A stretch of DNA of 64,000 bases from Chloroflexota bacterium. GTDB lineage: Bacteria; Chloroflexota; Dehalococcoidia; JACPQK01. Below the pieces are notes generated by a model. It saw only the letters and a list, made by a program, of their open reading frames with translations. It was not told where the DNA came from and did not search any database. A program made the translations under genes and the position numbers. This document shows, piece by piece, positions 39,947-48,232 of this stretch. How positions within the stretch are numbered: position 1 is the stretch's first letter; each line of letters opens with the position of its first letter. The stretch covers positions 25,884 through 89,883 of the forward strand of contig JACPQM010000047.1 of assembly GCA_016190505.1 (NCBI GenBank). Reading direction: 5' to 3'.

Positions 39947-41611
39947 ATGGTCCGCGACCGTGTTGCCGAACTCGTCCGCCAGGCTGTGGCTCAGGCCCAG
40001 CGCCAGGGCCTATTGCCCGAAGCGACGCTACCCGAGCCGCTGGTGGAACGGCCGCAGAAGCCGGAACACGGTGACTACGCCACCAGCCTACCCCTGAAGC
40101 TGGCCCGGGGCGCCGGAATCGCGCCCTACGAGATTGCCCGCCGGCTGGCCGGCCTCATCCCGCCTGCCGAGGAGCTGGACAAGGTGGTGGCTGCGCCCCC
40201 GGGCTTCGTCAACTTCGTGCTGAGCCAGGCCTGGCTCCAACGCCAGGTGGATGCCATCCTGGCTACCGGGCAGGCCTTCGGCAGCCTGGACCTGGGGCAT
40301 GGCCAGCGCATCCAGATCGAGTTTGTCAGCGTCAACCCCACCGGGCCTCTGCACGTGGGCCACGGCCGGGGAGCAGTGCTGGGCAGCACCCTGGCTCGGC
40401 TGCTGCCTGCGGCCGGGTACAAGGTCGAGACGGAGTACTACATCAACGACGCCGGAGCCCAAATGACGGCGTTCTACCGCTCGCTGTATGCCCGCTACCT
40501 ACAGGCCCTGGGCCAGCCCGCCGAGATGCCCGCTGAAGGCTATGTGGGCGCCTATATGGTTGACCTGGGCCGGGAAATGGCCCTCAAGTATCCCGACCTG
40601 TCGGGACTCGCCCGTGCGCCTGAAGAACAGGTGCTGGAGTCGTTGGGCCGGCTGGGCGTGGAGCGCATGCTCGGTCAAATCAGGGAAGACCTCAAGCTCA
40701 TCGGTGTGGAGTTCGACAACTGGTTCAGCGAGCGCTCTCTGTTCGAGAAGGGCCAGTACGAGCGGGCCATGGCCCTCCTCCGGGAAAGCGGCTACCTCAA
40801 AGAGATGGAGGGCGCCCTGTGGTTCGTGTCCACGGCCCTGGGCGAGGACAAGGACAATGTGGTGGTACGCTCCACGGGTGTGCCCACCTACTTCGCCACC
40901 GACATAGCCTACCACTACAACAAGTTCGTGGAGCGCGGCTATGGCCAGGTGATCAACGTCTGGGGCGCCGACCACCTGGGCCACGTACCTCGCATGAAAG
41001 CCGCGGTATCGGCCCTGGGCATTGACCCCGAGCGGCTGCGGGTGATTGTCTCCCAGTTGGTTACCCTCAGGCGCGGAGAGGAGGTGGTCAGGGTCTCCAA
41101 GCGGACTGGAGACATTATCACGTTGCGCGACGTGGTGGACGAGGTGGGCGCCGACCCGTGCCGCTTCTTTTTCCTGTCCCGCTCGGCGGATAGCCAGATG
41201 GACTTCGACCTGGAGCTGGCCAAGCGCCAGTCGCCGGAGAACCCGGTGTACTACGTGCAGTACGCCCACGCCCGCCTCTCGGGCATACTGCGCAATGCCC
41301 AGGAGCGGGGCATGGACTACTCGGCCGGAGACGTCGCTCTGTTGGTGCAGCCCGAGGAGATGGCGCTGGTACGCCAGATGCTCCTCCTCCCGGAAGTCAT
41401 CGAGCTGGCAACCCGGAACCTGGAGCCCCACCACCTGCCCCACTACGCCATGGAGCTGGCCACCGCCTTCCACACTTTCTACGACCGGCACCGGGTGATC
41501 ACCGAGGACCAGCCCCTCACCAAGGCGCGGCTCAAGCTGGTGGCGGCCTCCCGAGTGGCGCTGGCCCGTACCCTCGGCCTCATGGGCATGGCCGCGCCGG
41601 AACGAATGTAG
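39947..41611 (+). CDS. argS: arginyl-tRNA synthetase
   Basis: The 554-residue class I synthetase charges tRNA-Arg. HIGH-type motif is in PTGPLHVGHGRGAVLGS (near residue 128); the KMSKS counterpart is VSKRTGD, and the C-terminal anticodon-binding domain carries YVQYAHARLSGILR and ELATAFHTFYDRHRV. It begins with an N-terminal additional domain. The start immediately follows the PIN-like gene, so the ATPase pair probably lies within its transcript. Confidence 0.95.
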   Translation: MVRDRVAELVRQAVAQAQRQGLLPEATLPEPLVERPQKPEHGDYATSLPLKLARGAGIAPYEIARRLAGLIPPAEELDKVVAAPPGFVNFVLSQAWLQRQVDAILATGQAFGSLDLGHGQRIQIEFVSVNPTGPLHVGHGRGAVLGSTLARLLPAAGYKVETEYYINDAGAQMTAFYRSLYARYLQALGQPAEMPAEGYVGAYMVDLGREMALKYPDLSGLARAPEEQVLESLGRLGVERMLGQIREDLKLIGVEFDNWFSERSLFEKGQYERAMALLRESGYLKEMEGALWFVSTALGEDKDNVVVRSTGVPTYFATDIAYHYNKFVERGYGQVINVWGADHLGHVPRMKAAVSALGIDPERLRVIVSQLVTLRRGEEVVRVSKRTGDIITLRDVVDEVGADPCRFFFLSRSADSQMDFDLELAKRQSPENPVYYVQYAHARLSGILRNAQERGMDYSAGDVALLVQPEEMALVRQMLLLPEVIELATRNLEPHHLPHYAMELATAFHTFYDRHRVITEDQPLTKARLKLVAASRVALARTLGLMGMAAPERM

Positions 41612-41622
41612 TCTCAGACGGC

Positions 41623-42216
41623 ATGCCCTCTTTCCCCAACGACCTGGTCTCCACCTTCGTCCCTCTGTTCATTGCCATTGATGCCCTGGGCACCGTCCCC
41701 CTGGTGCTGGCTATGACCCACGACTTCGACCGTTCCGAGCGGCTGAAGGTGGTGAACATTGCCATGCTCACGGCGCTGGCCGTGGGGCTGGGCTTCCTGT
41801 TCGTGGGGCGTGGGGTCCTCCGCCTGATGGGCATACAGGTGGCCCACTTCGCCATCGCCGGGGGGCTCATCCTGTTGATACTGGCCATACGGGACATCAC
41901 TACCGGCAAACTCATGGACGTGCCCACCAAGGAGGAGCTTATCGGCGTCGTCCCCATCGGCACGCCCCTGACTGTAGGGCCGGCCACTATAACCACGCTG
42001 TTGCTGCTCAGCGATAGCTACAGCTACACAGTACTCTTGCTCGCCTTTGCCCTCAATCTTGGCGTGGCCTGGTTCGCCTTCCGCCAGAGCAGTGCTATCG
42101 TCCGGGTGCTGGGCCAGGGCGGGTTAAAGGCCATGTCCAAGGTGGCGAGCTTGCTGCTGGCAGCCATCGCCGTGCGCATGGTGTTCCAGGCGCTGCCCCA
42201 GGTGTTTCCGCGATGA
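41623..42216 (+). CDS. MarC family integral membrane protein
   Basis: 197 residues with about six helices. Family segments are FVPLFIAIDALGTVPLVLAMT near the N-terminus, a GGLILLILAIRDI helix and VVPIGTPLTVGPATITTLLLL. MarC proteins were once linked to multidrug resistance, but the activity is unproven. It lies 11 bases after argS. Confidence 0.88.
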   Translation: MPSFPNDLVSTFVPLFIAIDALGTVPLVLAMTHDFDRSERLKVVNIAMLTALAVGLGFLFVGRGVLRLMGIQVAHFAIAGGLILLILAIRDITTGKLMDVPTKEELIGVVPIGTPLTVGPATITTLLLLSDSYSYTVLLLAFALNLGVAWFAFRQSSAIVRVLGQGGLKAMSKVASLLLAAIAVRMVFQALPQVFPR

Positions 42217-42228
42217 CGCGGCCGGGCG

Positions 42229-42271
42229 ACCTCACCCTCTGGCTCCCTCTCCTTGGCCAAGGAGAGGGAGC
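42229..42271. repeat. family 2 hairpin after marC
   Basis: CTCACCCTCTGG then CTCCCTCTCCTT and AAGGAGAGGGAG pair in a stem around GGCC. The remaining 90 bases to the next gene show no further feature. Confidence 0.6.
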
Positions 42272-42363
42272 ATCAGGATTGGGGGACACCCCCAAAACCC
42301 CCTATTGGTTGTCCTGTGGGCCACCCCCGGCGGGGCTGTTGTGTGCCTGAAGCCTGAAGTCTG

Positions 42364-43164
42364 TTGAAGGTTGATGTGGGCGGGTGCCAGCTCTATTACG
42401 AGACGAGCGGCTCGGGGCTGCCGCTGCTGCTCATCCATGGTCTGGGCAGCGACCACACTACCTGGGCAGAGATCGGCCCGTTGCTGGCGCGCCATTTCCA
42501 GCTCATTGCGCCCGACCTGCGCGGCTTTGGCTTTTCAGACCGGCCGAAGGGAGAATACACACCGGAGGTGTGGGCCTCGGACCTGGCCCGCCTGCTCCAG
42601 GCATTGAACATTCCCAGCGCCTTTGTCCTGGGCCACTCCATGGGCGGCATTGTCGCCCTGAGGCTGGCCCTGGACTTCCCCGACGGGGTGCGGGCCCTGG
42701 TCATCTCAGACTCTTCCTCCGAGTGCAACCAGAGGGCCAGGGACCTGTGGCTCGAGGTAGCGGCCCTGGTGGAGAGCGAAGGTGTGGCGGCGCTGACCAA
42801 GACCGTGGAGTCGCGATTCTCCCCGGAGTACGTGGCCCAGCACCCGGAGGCGGTGGCCCGGGCCAATCCCGACTCGTCGGGACTGAGCAGCGATCCAGTA
42901 GTCTACGCCGCCGCCTGCCGCTCCGTGGCGGACCTCTACGAGCGCCCGTTGACGCCCTTGCTGGGCGGCATCCACTGCCCCACTCTGGTCCTGGCTGGGG
43001 AGCAGGACAGCGTGACGCCCCCCGAGGCAGCTCTAATTATTCAGCGCCACATCCCCGACGCTGTGCTCATTGTGTTCCCCGGACGGGGCCATTCGCTGTA
43101 CCACGAGGCGCCCGCCGAATACCCGGAGGCTGTTGTCGCCTTTCTACTGGCACACGCTATGTAG
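42364..43164 (+). CDS. alpha/beta-fold hydrolase
   Basis: 266 residues from TTG 42364 (weak ribosome site). Oxyanion region LLLIHGLGSDHTTW, the nucleophile elbow GHSMGG (Ser near 92), an AGEQDSVTPP acid segment and GRGHSLYHEAP carrying the catalytic His make a complete triad. The family includes 3-oxoadipate enol-lactonase and similar carboxylesterases; the substrate cannot be named. The gene stands alone between two repeats. Confidence 0.85.
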   Translation: MKVDVGGCQLYYETSGSGLPLLLIHGLGSDHTTWAEIGPLLARHFQLIAPDLRGFGFSDRPKGEYTPEVWASDLARLLQALNIPSAFVLGHSMGGIVALRLALDFPDGVRALVISDSSSECNQRARDLWLEVAALVESEGVAALTKTVESRFSPEYVAQHPEAVARANPDSSGLSSDPVVYAAACRSVADLYERPLTPLLGGIHCPTLVLAGEQDSVTPPEAALIIQRHIPDAVLIVFPGRGHSLYHEAPAEYPEAVVAFLLAHAM

Positions 43165-43223
43165 GTGGCGGGGCGAGGTCCCCGCTTTCCCTACATGCTT
43201 TGTACCTCACCCCGCCATTAGGG

Positions 43224-43254
43224 CGTAGGGGCAGGTTTGAAACCTGCCCCTACG
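43224..43254. repeat. GTAGGGGC palindrome supplying a stop codon
   Basis: 15-base arms CGTAGGGGCAGGTTT (43224-43238) and 43240-43254 around one base. Its edge supplies the TAG stop of the multicopper oxidase fragment on the minus strand. Confidence 0.75.
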
Positions 43255-43712
43255 GAAGCACCGTGAACGGGGCGATCATGCCCGCGTCCAGGTGATCGTT
43301 GACGTGGCAGTGAAATAGCCAGGTACCCGGGCTATCCGGCGCCATGTCAAGCACCTTCATGGTCATGGGCAGCAGGTCAACCATGTCGGTGCGCATGTGG
43401 TTCCAGAGCAAGGTATTGCCGTGCCAGTGCGGCGTGTGCAGGTCAACCTCTGTCCCCATGCCGATGACATACCAGCGCACCCGTTTGCCCAGCTTCAGGT
43501 CCAGGCCGGTCAGGTTGCCGTAGCCATAGCCATTGATGACGTGCATCAGGTTGCTCTCGACAAACTCGGCATCCCGACTTATGGGCAGGAACAAGATACT
43601 GAAACCATATGTGGAGGCCGCCCGCCAGGAAACGCCATGTGCCGCCAGCGGCTACCATCCTCCAACCGTAGAAAAGGCGCCCTGATGAGGGCGGCTGCTG
43701 GCCCGACCTCAT
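43250..43712 (-). pseudogene. broken fourth tandem MFS gene fused to a multicopper oxidase C-terminus
   Basis: ATG at 43712 overlaps the stop of the upstream MFS gene (ATGA) and opens MRSGQQPPSSGRLFYGWRMV, then GTWRFLAGGLHI, as in the sister MFS proteins. A two-base loss shifts the frame; ILFLPISRDAEF continues in the second frame. It then passes into SNLMHVINGYGYGNLTGL and HTPHWHGNTLLWNH, ending WLFHCHVNDHLDAGM, a clear C-terminal multicopper oxidase domain with copper-ligand motifs. So a deletion joined the start of one gene to the end of another. Stop is within a palindrome. Confidence 0.8.
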
Positions 43713-44974
43713 TGCTGTCCCACCATTGGCCCTGGCCGGCGCAGCGTCCAGAAAGTGACGGCGGAGAGGGCAAAGCCCACCAGCGACACCTGGAGCGCCA
43801 GGGTGTAGCTCTGAGTGCTGTCAAATACCTTGCCAAAGAAAACGGGGCCGAGCACGGGCCCGATGGACCAGAACATCGTTATCAGCCCCCGTATGGTGGC
43901 GAAGCGGTGGCGGCCGAAGAACTCGCCTACGGTGGCCCAGGTCACCGGGAATAGCGCCTCCACCGGGGCAAAGAAGGGCAAGAACAGCCATATCATGCCT
44001 GGTCCTGCGTAGAGGAGGACGAGTATGGCCACCACCCCCGAGACCATGCCCAGGGCGAGCACCTTTTGCTTGGGGAAGCGGTCGGCCAGCCAGCCCATGG
44101 TGAGGTGAACGCCAATGCCTACCAGAGCTAAGGCGGCCAGGTAGAGGGACGCCGCCGTGGTCTCCGGTATTCCTTTCCATACCAGGATAGGGACGAAATG
44201 GATGGCGACGCCGTTGAAGCCGAACAGGCGGAGGACACTCGCACCTATCAGCACCCAGAAAGCGACGCTGCGGAGGGCATCCTTCACGGAGGCATCGTCG
44301 CCTACGGCGGGTTCCCTGGGCCCGGCGCCGGTCCCGGCCTCGCCGTAGCCCAGCGGGACAAGGCCCAAATTCTCGGGCTTGTTGCGGACGCCCCAGGCAA
44401 TTGGCAGGCCCACCGCCAGAAACACCACACCCGCCAGGGCTGCCGCATTCCGCCAGCCGAGGTTGAAGACCGCCAGCGATAACAAAGGGGTGATGAGCAT
44501 CCCCCCAACGGAAACGAAGGAACTGATAACCGCCATAGCCACCGCTCGGCGGCGGATGAACCAGTTGTTGGCCAGGGCCATCAGCCCATGCTGGAAGCCG
44601 GCGCTCACGCCGACACTGACCAGGAGAATATACACCAGGAGGACGCTGGGGAAGTTCCAGGCTCGGGAGAGCACCAGGTAGCCCATCCCGGTCATAGCGC
44701 AACCGGCAAGGACCACCGCACGGGGCCCCAGCCGGTCAATCAAATGCCCGGCCACCGGTCCCTCGAAGGCCCCTTCCACCTTTGACAGGGAGAAGATCAG
44801 GGAGGTGGCCGTGCGACTGAGACCCAGGTCCCTGGTAATGGGCAAGAAAAAGATGCTGAACCCGTAGATGTGAAGCCCACCGGAGATGGAGCGCAGTATG
44901 GCTGCCCGGGCGATAACATACCAGCCGTAGAAGACGCGGCTACCCGCTGCAGGCAGCCTCTGCGGGAGCCTCAT
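43709..44974 (-). CDS. MFS transporter, tandem copy 3
   Basis: 421 residues from ATG 44974, which overlaps the stop of the upstream copy (ATGA); the longer frame to 45040 is rejected. About 12 helices. Family features shared with its neighbours are VFYGWYVIARAAIL, GGLHIYGFSIFFLPITRDLGLSR, LIDRLGPRAVVLAG, NNWFIRRRA and PVTWATVGEFFGRHRF. These resemble the oxalate/formate antiporter-like branch. The substrate is unknown. Divergence from the sister genes shows an old tandem duplication. Confidence 0.9.
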   Translation of the reverse strand: MRLPQRLPAAGSRVFYGWYVIARAAILRSISGGLHIYGFSIFFLPITRDLGLSRTATSLIFSLSKVEGAFEGPVAGHLIDRLGPRAVVLAGCAMTGMGYLVLSRAWNFPSVLLVYILLVSVGVSAGFQHGLMALANNWFIRRRAVAMAVISSFVSVGGMLITPLLSLAVFNLGWRNAAALAGVVFLAVGLPIAWGVRNKPENLGLVPLGYGEAGTGAGPREPAVGDDASVKDALRSVAFWVLIGASVLRLFGFNGVAIHFVPILVWKGIPETTAASLYLAALALVGIGVHLTMGWLADRFPKQKVLALGMVSGVVAILVLLYAGPGMIWLFLPFFAPVEALFPVTWATVGEFFGRHRFATIRGLITMFWSIGPVLGPVFFGKVFDSTQSYTLALQVSLVGFALSAVTFWTLRRPGPMVGQQ

Positions 44975-46305
44975 GGCTGGCGTGGGGATGGATCCGGGCG
45001 GCGCAGCAGAAGGAACACGGCGGCCGAAAGGAAGAGACACACGCTGAACACCTGAAGGACCAGCCGGTAGCTCTGCGTAGTGTCGAACACTCTACCGGCG
45101 AACACCGGTGCACTGATAGGCCCCACCATCATCAACGTGATCATGAATCCCCGTAGCGTGGCAAAGTGGCGGCGCCCGAAGAAGTCGCCCACGGTGGCCC
45201 AGGTTATGGGGAACAGGGCCTCCACGGGGACAAACAGGGGCGGAAACAGCCACACCATGCCCGGCTCGGCGTAGAGCAGGATGACCAGCGCCACCGCCCC
45301 AGAGGCCGTGCCCAGGGCCAGTATCCGCGGCTTGGACCAGCGGTCCGCCAGCCAGCCCAGTGACCAGTGGGCCACCACGCTTACCAGGGCCATGGGCACC
45401 ACGTAGAGGGCCGCCGTTCTCTCCGCCAGGCCCTTCCACACCAGGATGGGCACGAAGTGCACCATGATGGCGCTGAACCCCGCCTGCCGCAGGATGCTGG
45501 CCACCACCAGGACCCAGAAAGCAGGGGTACGCATGGCCTGGCGCACCGAGTAATCCTGGTCCTGCCTCTGGGCGGGTGCGGCAGGCACGCCCCCGGTCCC
45601 CAATGCCCTGTCCCCAGTCCCCGATCCCCGGGCGGGCAAGGCAGGGACTGCCATTGCCGCAGGGCTCTCCCGCGCTGGCAAGCCGTCGGGCAGAAGTCCC
45701 ATGCTCTCCGGGGTGTTGCGGGCCAACCGGGCCATGGGAAAGGCCACCGCCAGGAACGTCACGCCGATCAAGAAGGCCGCCCATCGCCATCCCACGGCGT
45801 ATATCGTCACGGTCAGCACGGGGGTAAGCAAGGCGCCGCCAAGGGGGATGGCTGAGCTCATGACAGAGATGGCCGTAGCCCGATGGCGGACAAACCAGTT
45901 ATTGGTCAGGGCCACGGTGGCATGTTGGAAGGCCGATCCGGAGCCAGGCGTGACTACCAGCACATAAGCCAGGAGGAGCGGGATGAAGCCCCAGGCCTGG
46001 GAGAAAAGGATGTAGCCGAAGCCGATGAGCAGGCTGCCCACCATCATAGCCAGCCGGGGGCCGAATCGGTCAATGAGGTAACCCACCGCCGGGGCCTCCA
46101 ATGCCCCTTCGGCCCTGGCCAGAGAGAAAAGCAGAGAGGTTGCCGCGCGGGAAAGCTCCAGGTCCCGGCTTATGGGCAGAAAGAAGACACTGAAACCAAA
46201 GACGTGGAACCCCCCAGCCAGAAAGCGCAGGACGCCAGCCAGGGCTACCATGCGCCAGCCGAAGAAGAAGCGGCCCGGCACCAGCACTCTCTGGCCTGCG
46301 GTCAC
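44971..46305 (-). CDS. MFS transporter, tandem copy 2
   Basis: 444 residues from a GTG at 46305 that overlaps the upstream stop (GTGA). Features: FFFGWRMVALAGVLRFLAGG, FLPISRDLELSRAA, NNWFVRHRATA and PITWATVGDFFGRRHF. The central cytoplasmic loop carries an insert rich in Gly (RGSGTGDRALGTGG) encoded by a CCCCAGTCCCC-type repeat at 45592-45634, absent from the two sister proteins. Function of the loop is unknown. Substrate unknown. Confidence 0.9.
   Translation of the reverse strand: MTAGQRVLVPGRFFFGWRMVALAGVLRFLAGGFHVFGFSVFFLPISRDLELSRAATSLLFSLARAEGALEAPAVGYLIDRFGPRLAMMVGSLLIGFGYILFSQAWGFIPLLLAYVLVVTPGSGSAFQHATVALTNNWFVRHRATAISVMSSAIPLGGALLTPVLTVTIYAVGWRWAAFLIGVTFLAVAFPMARLARNTPESMGLLPDGLPARESPAAMAVPALPARGSGTGDRALGTGGVPAAPAQRQDQDYSVRQAMRTPAFWVLVVASILRQAGFSAIMVHFVPILVWKGLAERTAALYVVPMALVSVVAHWSLGWLADRWSKPRILALGTASGAVALVILLYAEPGMVWLFPPLFVPVEALFPITWATVGDFFGRRHFATLRGFMITLMMVGPISAPVFAGRVFDTTQSYRLVLQVFSVCLFLSAAVFLLLRRPDPSPRQP
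45592..45634. repeat. GTCCCCAATGCCCTGTCCCC-type repeat inside an MFS gene
   Basis: In-frame insert in the central loop of MFS copy 2. It is similar in sequence style to the joint of the comM fragment at 2247-2295. Confidence 0.55.
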
Positions 46306-47597
46306 CGGCCGTCTCCGGTCTGTGGGCGACGTACCATGAAGAACGTTAACGAGGAGAGCACAAAACAAACGATGGTCACCTGGAGGGCCAGGTTGTAGCT
46401 CTGCGTGCTATCAAACACCATGCCGGCAAACACCGGCCCCGTTATCGGCCCTATGGCCCAGAACATAGTGATGAACCCCCGGATGGTGCCGAAGCGATGA
46501 CGTCCGAAGAACTCCCCTACCGTGGCCCAGGTTACCGGGAACAGCGCCTCGACCGGGACGAAGAAAGGGAGCGCCAGCCAGACCAGGCCGGGGCTGCTGT
46601 AAAGCAGGATAGTCGCAGATACGACCCCGGAGGCCATGCCCAGGGCGAGCACCCGTGGCTTGGGCCAGCGGTCCGCCAGCCAGCCCATGAACAGGTGCGT
46701 CCCCATGCCCAGGAAGGCCAGGGCTGCCAGGTAGAGGGCAGCCGTGGTCGGCGAGATCCCCTTCCACACCAGTATGGGGATGAAATGCACCAGGATAGCA
46801 TTGAAGCCAAAAAGCCGCAAGATGGAGGCCAGCACCAGCGTCCATAGCGCAGCGCTACGCAGTGCCGCCTTGACTGACGAGTCCGTTGACCCGGCGGGTT
46901 GCTGGGAGTGGGCGAGGACCTCCCCATAGCCGAGGGGACGCAGCCCTACACTCTCCGGCCGGCTGCGCAGCCCCCAGGCTGCGGGCAGCCCCACCGCCAG
47001 AAAAGCCACCCCCACAATGGCGGCCCCCCATTGCCAACCGAGGCCGTAGACGCCTCGTGACAAGAGGGGGGTGAGGAAGGCGCCGCCCAGGGCCACCGCT
47101 GAGCTGATCAAGGCCATGGCCAGGGCCCGGCGCCGGATGAACCAGTTGTTGGCCAGGGCCATGGCCCCGTGCTGAAAAGCGACGCTGGCGCCTACGGTTA
47201 TGACCAGCACGTAGATGGCCGCGAACATGGCGAAGTTGGTGGATTGGGAAAGCAGCAGGTAGCCCAGCCCTGTCAGCAGGCAGCCCGCGATTATCACCAC
47301 ACGAGGTCCCAGCCGGTCTATGAGCTGCCCCGCGATGGGGCCTTCCACAGCCCCTTCAACTTTGGACAGGGAGAATACCAGGGACGTGGCGGCCCTGCTC
47401 AGGCCCAGGCTCTCACTTATGGGTAGAAAGAAGATGCTGAAGCCAAATATGTGCAGACCGCCCGACAGGGCGCGCAAGACCGCCGTTCTGGCCATCATGT
47501 GCCAGCCGTAGAACAGGCGGGCCCCGGGGACAGTTACAGTGGCTGGGGCAGCAGGGATGTGTCCGGCCGGGCGGGCATCTTGCCCGGAGCTAGGCAA
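46302..47597 (-). CDS. MFS transporter, tandem copy 1
   Basis: 431 residues from a TTG at 47597, 3 bases after the carbonic anhydrase-like gene. LFYGWHMMARTAVLRALSGG, LHIFGFSIFFLPISESLGLSR, LIDRLGPRVVIIAG, NNWFIRRRALA and PVTWATVGEFFGRHRF place it with the other copies. It is closest to copy 3. Twelve helices. The operon order gamma-carbonic anhydrase, MFS, MFS, MFS, broken MFS suggests uptake of organic acids tied to CO2/bicarbonate, which is inference only. Confidence 0.9.
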   Translation of the reverse strand: MPSSGQDARPAGHIPAAPATVTVPGARLFYGWHMMARTAVLRALSGGLHIFGFSIFFLPISESLGLSRAATSLVFSLSKVEGAVEGPIAGQLIDRLGPRVVIIAGCLLTGLGYLLLSQSTNFAMFAAIYVLVITVGASVAFQHGAMALANNWFIRRRALAMALISSAVALGGAFLTPLLSRGVYGLGWQWGAAIVGVAFLAVGLPAAWGLRSRPESVGLRPLGYGEVLAHSQQPAGSTDSSVKAALRSAALWTLVLASILRLFGFNAILVHFIPILVWKGISPTTAALYLAALAFLGMGTHLFMGWLADRWPKPRVLALGMASGVVSATILLYSSPGLVWLALPFFVPVEALFPVTWATVGEFFGRHRFGTIRGFITMFWAIGPITGPVFAGMVFDSTQSYNLALQVTIVCFVLSSLTFFMVRRPQTGDGR

Positions 47598-47600
47598 TGG

Positions 47601-48107
47601 CTAGCGTCCCTCCGCCAAGTAGGCGCGGGACAGGGTGTGGTAGTCCTCCACGGTGTGCTGGTTGCGAGCCAACTGTTCCTCGGTGACACGCCCTTTGATG
47701 GTGCCGGGCACGCCCACCACAAAGGAATAGGGCGGAATCTTGGTATCGGAAAGCACCACCGAGTTGGCGGCTACAATTGAGTAGTCACCTATCTCAGCAG
47801 TAGCTAACACGGTGGCGTTGTTCCCGATGAGCACGTGGTTGCCCACCCGCCGCGCCTCGCACACTACGCTGTGCCCCAGGGTCACCTCGTCCCCGATGTC
47901 CATGGGGTGGTTGCAGTGGACCACCGTGTTGTCCTGGATGTTGGTGTTGCGGCCAATGCGAATGAGACCACCATCGCCACGAATTATGGCACCGGGCCAC
48001 ACGCTGGAGCCTTCCCCAATCTCCACCTCACCGACCACATAGGCTGCTTCGCTGATGAAGGTCGTAGGCGCAATCATAGGCGCCTTACCTCGAAAACTCT
48101 GGAGCAT
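47601..48107 (-). CDS. gamma-carbonic anhydrase-like left-handed beta-helix protein
   Basis: The 168-residue hexapeptide-repeat protein: AAYVVGEVEIGEGSSVWPGAIIRGDGGLIRIG, NIQDNTVVHCNHPMDIGD, VTLGHSVVCEARRVGNHVLIG. A conserved His in VVHC and the later TLGHSVVC fit zinc ligands of gamma-CA/CamH/PaaY proteins; the third His of the classical site is less clear. It could hydrate CO2 or be an acetyltransferase-like relative. It is first in the MFS operon. Confidence 0.85.
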   Translation of the reverse strand: MLQSFRGKAPMIAPTTFISEAAYVVGEVEIGEGSSVWPGAIIRGDGGLIRIGRNTNIQDNTVVHCNHPMDIGDEVTLGHSVVCEARRVGNHVLIGNNATVLATAEIGDYSIVAANSVVLSDTKIPPYSFVVGVPGTIKGRVTEEQLARNQHTVEDYHTLSRAYLAEGR

Positions 48108-48138
48108 AGTACCCCCTGAGAAAGAGTAGAACGGCGCA

Positions 48139-48147
48139 ATTATAGCA
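48139..48147 (-). promoter_or_regulatory. extended -10 box of the gamma-CA/MFS operon
   Basis: TGCTATAAT on the minus strand, a perfect extended -10, ends 31 bases before the ATG. No good -35. Confidence 0.6.
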
Positions 48148-48197
48148 CAGGCGCGCAGCTTCGGCTGAAGCTGCTGGTTTGCCTGCCCACCACCGGT

Positions 48198-48226
48198 TTG
48201 ATTTGTCTGCCGTCCTCACCTAGAAT
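48198..48226 (+). promoter_or_regulatory. promoter of the GT39-like gene
   Basis: TTGATT (48198-48203), 17-base spacer, TAGAAT (48221-48226). The GTG start at 48233 is at the expected transcription start, so the mRNA is probably leaderless. Confidence 0.5.
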
Positions 48227-48232
48227 GCCCTT

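Noticed and set aside
43250..43594. An intact small multicopper protein
   Set aside because: It has only the last domain, starts in the remains of an MFS gene and has no ribosome site, so it is a fusion remnant.
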